A stretch of DNA of 64,000 bases from Sulfitobacter donghicola DSW-25 = KCTC 12864 = JCM 14565 (GTDB taxonomy: Bacteria > Pseudomonadota > Alphaproteobacteria > Rhodobacterales > Rhodobacteraceae), in contig NZ_JASF01000005.1 of the NCBI RefSeq assembly GCF_000622405.1, forward strand, positions 2,294,001 through 2,358,000, in the 5' to 3' direction. The position numbers were made by a program, and so were the translations under genes. Positions 59,981 through 64,000 of this stretch are shown in pieces; within the stretch, counting starts at the first letter, position 1; each line of letters starts with the position of its first letter. The notes below the pieces were generated by a model. That model was not told where the DNA came from and did no database searches. It saw only the letters and a program-made list of their open reading frames with translations.

Positions 59981-60880
59981 ATGAACAAAGACGACCTACA
60001 CGGCTATGTGCCTGCAATTGCGACCCCTTTTAACGAAAAAGGTGAGATCATGGAGGATGCTTTTGTCGACATGTTCGAGTTTTTGATCGGCAAAGGCGCT
60101 ACCTGTATTTGCATCGCGGGGGACAACGGCGAAAGCTGGGCGTTGAACGCGGCTGAGCGCGGCCGTTTGGTCCGTCTGGCCAAGGACACCGCCAAGGGGC
60201 GTGTGCCCGTGATGATGGGGATATCGGCGCCCACAATCGAGGCCTCGTTGGCCTATGTTCACGCAGCCGAGGAAAACGGTGCTGATGTTTTGCTGTCGAT
60301 GCCGCAGACCTATGTTCTAAAGGCCTCCGAGGCCGAGTTGATGGCGCGGTTTGATAAGCTGTCTGCCGCGACGGATAAACCGCTGGTTCTGTATAATTCG
60401 CCTCGCAGAATGGGGTTTTCGCTGACCGTTGACCAGACCGAGACTTTGCTGAACCATCACAATGTGATCGGCATCAAAGAAAGCCAGCGGGACTTTTTCT
60501 ATCACACGCATCTGTTGGATCGTTTGGGGGATAAGATGTCGGTGATGACGGGGCCGTGCCACTATATCCTGCCTGCCTTTGCGCTGGGCGCGAAAGGGTT
60601 CATCGCGACGGGGCCTGAGTTTACCGATATGTTGCCCTCGGATATGGCGGCGGCGGGGACGTCGGCGCCTGATGCGGCCTATCGCAAGGCGCATATCCAG
60701 CTGACGGTTCTGTATGAGATGCTTATGGGGACGGCGACGTGGCCTGCTTCGTTTAAGGCTGCGTTGAACCTGATTGGCTTGCCTGCGGGGGTGCCACGTG
60801 ATCCGGTGTTGCCCGCAACACAGGCCGATATCGACAAGATCAAGCGCACCTTTGATCAGTTGGGTATCAGCTATTCATGA
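59981..60880 (+). CDS. DapA-family class I aldolase/dehydratase/deaminase
   Basis: A 299-residue TIM-barrel enzyme of the DHDPS/N-acetylneuraminate lyase family. The Schiff-base Lys166 lies in VIGIKESQRD and the assisting Tyr138 in VLYNSPRRMG. The usual GTTGES loop is here GDNGESW, pointing away from true DapA function. Relatives cleave or dehydrate keto acids, and one branch is the pyrroline-4-hydroxy-2-carboxylate deaminase of hydroxyproline breakdown. It is followed, with a 4-base overlap, by genes of an HcnABC-like dehydrogenase, the usual company of that deaminase. ATG at 59981 has GAGGA 7 bases upstream. A biosynthetic role is unlikely. Confidence 0.88.
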   Translation: MNKDDLHGYVPAIATPFNEKGEIMEDAFVDMFEFLIGKGATCICIAGDNGESWALNAAERGRLVRLAKDTAKGRVPVMMGISAPTIEASLAYVHAAEENGADVLLSMPQTYVLKASEAELMARFDKLSAATDKPLVLYNSPRRMGFSLTVDQTETLLNHHNVIGIKESQRDFFYHTHLLDRLGDKMSVMTGPCHYILPAFALGAKGFIATGPEFTDMLPSDMAAAGTSAPDAAYRKAHIQLTVLYEMLMGTATWPASFKAALNLIGLPAGVPRDPVLPATQADIDKIKRTFDQLGISYS

Positions 60881-61179
60881 TCCGTCTTGTGCCAGATCAG
60901 TCTTCTCTTATTTCGCGCGCGGGGGCTGTCAGTTTTACCTTTGATGGTCAGCCCGTTACTGCGCATGAAGGTGAGACGGTTCTGAGCGCTTTGATCCGCG
61001 CGGGGGTGACGTATTTGCGCGATGCGCCAGTTGATGGGGGCGCCCGAGGGGGCTTTTGTTGCATGGGGCTTTGTCAGGAGTGCGTTGTACTGGTTGATCA
61101 GCAGCCCGTCGAAAGCTGTCGGCAGGTCGTGGGGGACGGGCTGGCGGTCTTTTCGCTGGGAAAATCCGCCCATGACTAA
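60877..61179 (+). CDS. HcnA-like [2Fe-2S] subunit of an amino acid dehydrogenase
   Basis: A 100-residue ferredoxin-like small subunit. GQPVTAHEGETVLSALI is the beta-grasp core and GFCCMGLCQECVV with a later Cys in VESC supplies the cluster ligands. It matches the small subunit of HcnABC, D-nopaline/octopine oxidase and D-hydroxyproline dehydrogenase systems. It overlaps the DapA-like gene by 4 bases and the next subunit gene by 8. Confidence 0.9.
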   Translation: MIRLVPDQSSLISRAGAVSFTFDGQPVTAHEGETVLSALIRAGVTYLRDAPVDGGARGGFCCMGLCQECVVLVDQQPVESCRQVVGDGLAVFSLGKSAHD

Positions 61180-62587
61180 GAGCTATGATATCGCTGTTAT
61201 TGGCGCAGGTCCTGCGGGGGCGAATGCGGCAATTGAGGCGGCGGGCTATGGCGCGCGGGTTGTTGTTTTGGATGAACAACCGCGTGCGGGGGGGCAGGTT
61301 TGGCGGGCCAAGTCGGCAGCCATTCTGGCAGCCCCTGAAACGCCGGAAAATTCAGCAGGTAACGCGCTGCGCGAAGGGTTGAGCGGCAGTAGCGCAACCC
61401 ATTTGTCCAAAGCCCGCGTTTGGCAGATCGAACGTGACGGGCAGGCGTGGGGCATCCATTTCCTGCAGGAAGGGCGCGCAGCCAGCGTGAGCGCAAAGTT
61501 GTTGATCATTGCGGCAGGCGCACAAGAGTATGTCCAGCCGATCCCGGGCTGGACCACACCGGGGGTTATTGGCCTAGCGGGGGCAACGGCGCTGATGAAG
61601 CAGGAAATGACCCTGCCAGGGCAGGCGACTGTTGTGGCCGGTAGCGGGCCATTGGTGTTCTTTGTCGCCAGTGAAATTCGCCGCCTTGGCGGTCAGGTGG
61701 CGGGTGTTGTTACGTCGAACAGGCGGCGGGACTGGTTGCGCGCGCTGCCTGCAATGGCCGCACGTGCCGATTTGGCGGCACGGGGCGGCGTTTGGCTGGC
61801 GGATCTTATGCTGGCCCGTGTTCCGATTTTTTGGGGGTCTGGGGTGACCCATATCGCGGGAGAGAAATCCGTCAGCGGCCTTGGCATTGCCAAGCTGGAC
61901 GCAAGCGGCGCGCCAAGGGGAGACCCCGCGCAGATATCGGCCGATAGCCTGTGCCTTGGGAATGGTTTGATCCCCTCAATCGAGGCGGCGCAGCTTGCGG
62001 GGGCCGCAATCACCTATCAGGGCGACCTTGGCGGGTGGGTGCCAAAGGCGGAGGTCGATGGCACCACGGATACCCATGGGTTGATCATTTGTGGGGATGG
62101 CGCAGGGATACGCGGTGCGGCGGCAGCTGAATTGCAGGGCAAGTTAGCAGGGCAAAACGCGGCGCGTCAGCTGGGCCTTGCTGTTGCGCCTATTGCAAAA
62201 CTGGCTGGGCGTTTCCGCGCGGCGTCGCGTTTTGGGGTGGCCATGACCGCACTGAGCAAGCCCAAGCCATCAACGGCGCTGACAACGCCCGAAGCGATTG
62301 TCTGTCGTTGTGAAAGCCTGACGCGCGCAATGATCGAGGCCGAGATCGCATCAGGGGCGCAAAGCGCCAATGCCGTGAAATCAGGGCTGCGTGCTGGCAT
62401 GGGGCCTTGTGGGGGTAAATTTTGCCAGACGGCGATTGCGGCGCTGGTTGCGCAGGCGCGGGGTGGCGACATAAAGGATGTGCCTCCGCCAACGCCGCGC
62501 CCGCCTTTGCGCCCTGTGCCGACGGCTGCTTTGGCAGGGGATTTTGACTATGATGATTTGCCAATCCCAAAGCCTGCACCACTATGA
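61172..62587 (+). CDS. HcnB-like FAD/[2Fe-2S] subunit of an amino acid dehydrogenase
   Basis: A 471-residue flavoprotein. GAGPAGANAAIEAAG is the FAD dinucleotide motif near residue 12, and a C-terminal BFD-like [2Fe-2S] domain has CRCESLTRAMIEAEI and GPCGGKFCQ. It fits the middle subunit of HcnABC-type dehydrogenases, which carries electrons from the substrate-oxidising subunit. ATG at 61172 is chosen because the FAD motif must be near the N-terminus; an open frame from 61022 overlaps the preceding gene. It overlaps its neighbours by 8 and 4 bases. Confidence 0.92.
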   Translation: MTKSYDIAVIGAGPAGANAAIEAAGYGARVVVLDEQPRAGGQVWRAKSAAILAAPETPENSAGNALREGLSGSSATHLSKARVWQIERDGQAWGIHFLQEGRAASVSAKLLIIAAGAQEYVQPIPGWTTPGVIGLAGATALMKQEMTLPGQATVVAGSGPLVFFVASEIRRLGGQVAGVVTSNRRRDWLRALPAMAARADLAARGGVWLADLMLARVPIFWGSGVTHIAGEKSVSGLGIAKLDASGAPRGDPAQISADSLCLGNGLIPSIEAAQLAGAAITYQGDLGGWVPKAEVDGTTDTHGLIICGDGAGIRGAAAAELQGKLAGQNAARQLGLAVAPIAKLAGRFRAASRFGVAMTALSKPKPSTALTTPEAIVCRCESLTRAMIEAEIASGAQSANAVKSGLRAGMGPCGGKFCQTAIAALVAQARGGDIKDVPPPTPRPPLRPVPTAALAGDFDYDDLPIPKPAPL

Positions 62588-63684
62588 GCGACCTATACGA
62601 CATCGCCATCATCGGGGGCGGCATCATGGGGTGCAGCACAGCCTTGCGTGTTGCCGAAGCTGGCATGCGTGTCATCGTTTTGGAACAGGGCGATTTGGGG
62701 CAGGGGGCCTCTGGCGTGAACGCGGGCACGTTGTCGCTACAGATTAAGCGGGTCAAGCTGATGCCCTACGCTTTGCGTGGTCATCATGAATGGGAGCAGA
62801 TGGGCGAGGCTGTCGGGTTTCGCAAAACGGGGGGGTATACACTGGCCTTTACCGAACGCGAAGAGGCGATGCTGCTTGAGCGCCAGACGCTTAAGGCTGA
62901 GGCGGGGGCGCCTATTTCCTTTGTCTCGCCTGCCGAGCTGCGCGCAGCCGAGCCGAGCCTAAGTGCCAAGGTCAGGGCGGCGAGTTATTGTTCACAGGAT
63001 GGCTATGCGAATTCATCCCTGACAGGGCAGTATTACCGCAAGCGCCTAAAGGATATGGGGATATCCTATCGCGAGAATGCCGCGGTCGGGGCGATCGCAC
63101 AGGGGCGATCGGGCTTTGCGTTAAAGACTCCGCAGGGCAGTATCCAAGCGCGCCGCATCTTGCTGGCCACTGGTGCGTGGCTAAAGCCGCTCGCGGCGTT
63201 GCTGGATGTAGATTTGCCTGTTCAGGCACGCATCAATACCGTTTCGGTGACCGAACGGATGCCGTCGATGATGTCTCATGTCATTGGCCATGCGACGGGG
63301 TTGCTGACCATGAAGCAAAAGGCGAACGGCACTGTTTTGATCGGCGGCGGCTGGCAAGGGCGCGGCACTCCGCAAGAGGGGCGCGGCGAGGTGAGCGCCC
63401 AGACCGTGACCCCAAATCTGGCCTTGGCGCAATTCGCCTTGCCTGATTTGGCCAAGGCGCGGGTGCTGCGCAGCTGGACGGGGTTTGAGGCGAATGTGCC
63501 TGATTTCTACCCGCTGGCCGGTGCTTTGCCGGGTGTTGAGGGGGCCTATGTTTTGGGCTGCGTGCGCGGGGGCTATACCATTGGCCCCTACATTGGAAAA
63601 CTGATGGGAGACGCCATTTTAGGGCGCGAGCCCGAATTGCCTCTCTTTGATCCGGGGCGTGATTTTAGCAAGGAAACGATATGA
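62584..63684 (+). CDS. HcnC-like FAD-dependent amino acid oxidase/dehydrogenase subunit
   Basis: A 366-residue DAO-family flavoprotein. IIGGGIMGCSTALRVAEAG at the N-terminus is the FAD-binding motif, and VLGCVRGGYTIGPYIGKL near the C-terminus completes it. GASGVNAGTLS is typical of the family's flavin contact. With the two preceding subunits it should oxidise a D- or N-methylated amino acid such as D-hydroxyproline or sarcosine-like compounds. It overlaps both neighbours by 4 bases (ATGA). Which substrate it uses cannot be told from sequence. Confidence 0.92.
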   Translation: MSDLYDIAIIGGGIMGCSTALRVAEAGMRVIVLEQGDLGQGASGVNAGTLSLQIKRVKLMPYALRGHHEWEQMGEAVGFRKTGGYTLAFTEREEAMLLERQTLKAEAGAPISFVSPAELRAAEPSLSAKVRAASYCSQDGYANSSLTGQYYRKRLKDMGISYRENAAVGAIAQGRSGFALKTPQGSIQARRILLATGAWLKPLAALLDVDLPVQARINTVSVTERMPSMMSHVIGHATGLLTMKQKANGTVLIGGGWQGRGTPQEGRGEVSAQTVTPNLALAQFALPDLAKARVLRSWTGFEANVPDFYPLAGALPGVEGAYVLGCVRGGYTIGPYIGKLMGDAILGREPELPLFDPGRDFSKETI

Positions 63685-64000
63685 GCCTGATTTCAACCGA
63701 CACCTGCCGCCTTGATGGAAAACTAGCCGTTATTACCGGCGGCGGTAGCGGCATTGGCGAAGCAACTGCGCGTGTTTTTGCGGATGCGGGTGCCACTGTT
63801 GTTGTTACGGGGCGGCGGTTAGAGCCGTTGCAGCGTGTGGCCCAAGAGATTGGCGGCCATGCGATCCCCTGTGACGTGTCAGATCAGGCCGAGGTGAAAG
63901 CGATGTTTGCACAAGCCCAGCAGATTACGGGGCGTGTTGATATATTGCTCAACAATGCGGGCGGTCCGGGGCCAATTGCGCCTGTGGCCGATGTTGACAT
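63681..64000 (+). CDS. SDR-family oxidoreductase (3' end outside the window)
   Basis: The first 106 residues of a classical short-chain dehydrogenase, open to the window edge. TGGGSGIG (about residues 20-27) binds NAD(P), VVVTGRR follows, CDVSDQ is the adenine-ring Asp, and LLNNAGGPGP the NNAG motif. The ATG overlaps the HcnC-like stop by 4 bases, so it is the next operon gene. The YxxxK active site lies beyond the window. It probably oxidises or reduces an intermediate of the same pathway. Confidence 0.9.
   Translation, partial: MSLISTDTCRLDGKLAVITGGGSGIGEATARVFADAGATVVVTGRRLEPLQRVAQEIGGHAIPCDVSDQAEVKAMFAQAQQITGRVDILLNNAGGPGPIAPVADVD

Noticed and set aside
1..64000. tRNA, rRNA, CRISPR arrays, prophage and insertion sequences
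   Set aside because: I looked through the gaps between genes and saw no cloverleaf-like CCA-ending segment, spaced direct repeats of CRISPR size, transposase motif or terminal inverted repeats. A covariance-model scan would be needed to exclude small RNAs.

Overview
The window looks like chromosomal DNA of an alphaproteobacterium of the family Rhodobacteraceae, most likely the marine Roseobacter group. This is inferred from gene content and order: fhs-folD, a complete-looking Tad pilus locus with a linked AAA ATPase, the ctaC-ctaB-small TM protein-ctaG-ctaE-surf1-thrC-M16 protease string, lysC next to ptsP, and an MttB-type methyltransferase near a GbdR-like regulator. Genes are densely packed, many overlap by 4 bases (ATGA or GTGA), and GTG, TTG and one probable CTG start are used. 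I saw no rRNA, tRNA, CRISPR array, prophage or intact insertion sequence, and no clear pseudogene.

Layout. 1-1,258: the C-terminal tail of a protein that may be FtsH, a MOSC protein, and a cytochrome c lipoprotein preceded by a perfect FNR-type box. 1,561-4,208: the one-carbon genes fhs and folD. 4,197-8,696: a membrane LytTR regulator, a thioesterase, a PdeM-like phosphoesterase, a beta-hydroxyacid dehydrogenase-like protein and a MoxR-like ATPase. 8,760-19,549 (minus strand): Tad/Flp pilus genes, namely two pilins, CpaB, the RcpA secretin, an OmpA-like lipoprotein, CpaE, CpaF, TadB, TadC, two TPR lipoproteins and a prepilin peptidase. TadE/F/G are not in the window. 19,908-28,994: lytic transglycosylase, scoAB, an L,D-transpeptidase, topA, dprA and tldD with a coupled membrane protein.

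29,161-36,703 holds the cytochrome c oxidase subunit II/III and assembly genes, thrC, an M16 peptidase and a GNAT enzyme. 36,713-41,417: a small secreted protein, a GlcD-like oxidase, apt, a LysE exporter, a DUF2927 protein and mtnP. 41,418-42,530 is gene-poor apart from an unusual glutaredoxin; its first part carries five GTGCAC-like hexamers repeating every 11-12 bp. 42,531-50,479: a SulP transporter, flavin reductase, GNAT, EcsC, modABC, NUDIX, DUF1178 and an SDR. 50,539-54,195: lysC and ptsP.

54,302-64,000 is the most accessory part, a catabolic island: an MttB-family methyltransferase without pyrrolysine, a GbdR/CdhR-like regulator, an IclR regulator, and a tightly overlapping operon of a CaiB/BaiF CoA-transferase, an SMP-30 protein, a DapA-family enzyme, three HcnABC-like amino acid dehydrogenase subunits and an SDR that runs off the window end. 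The iclR gene and the operon share an 18-bp motif (GTGTTTTGT-N5-AAAC) at nearly the same distance from their start codons, which I propose is the IclR operator. The substrate cannot be read from the sequence. The gene set fits a D-amino acid or betaine-type compound such as a hydroxyproline derivative, and methyl groups released by such a pathway could feed the folate enzymes Fhs and FolD.
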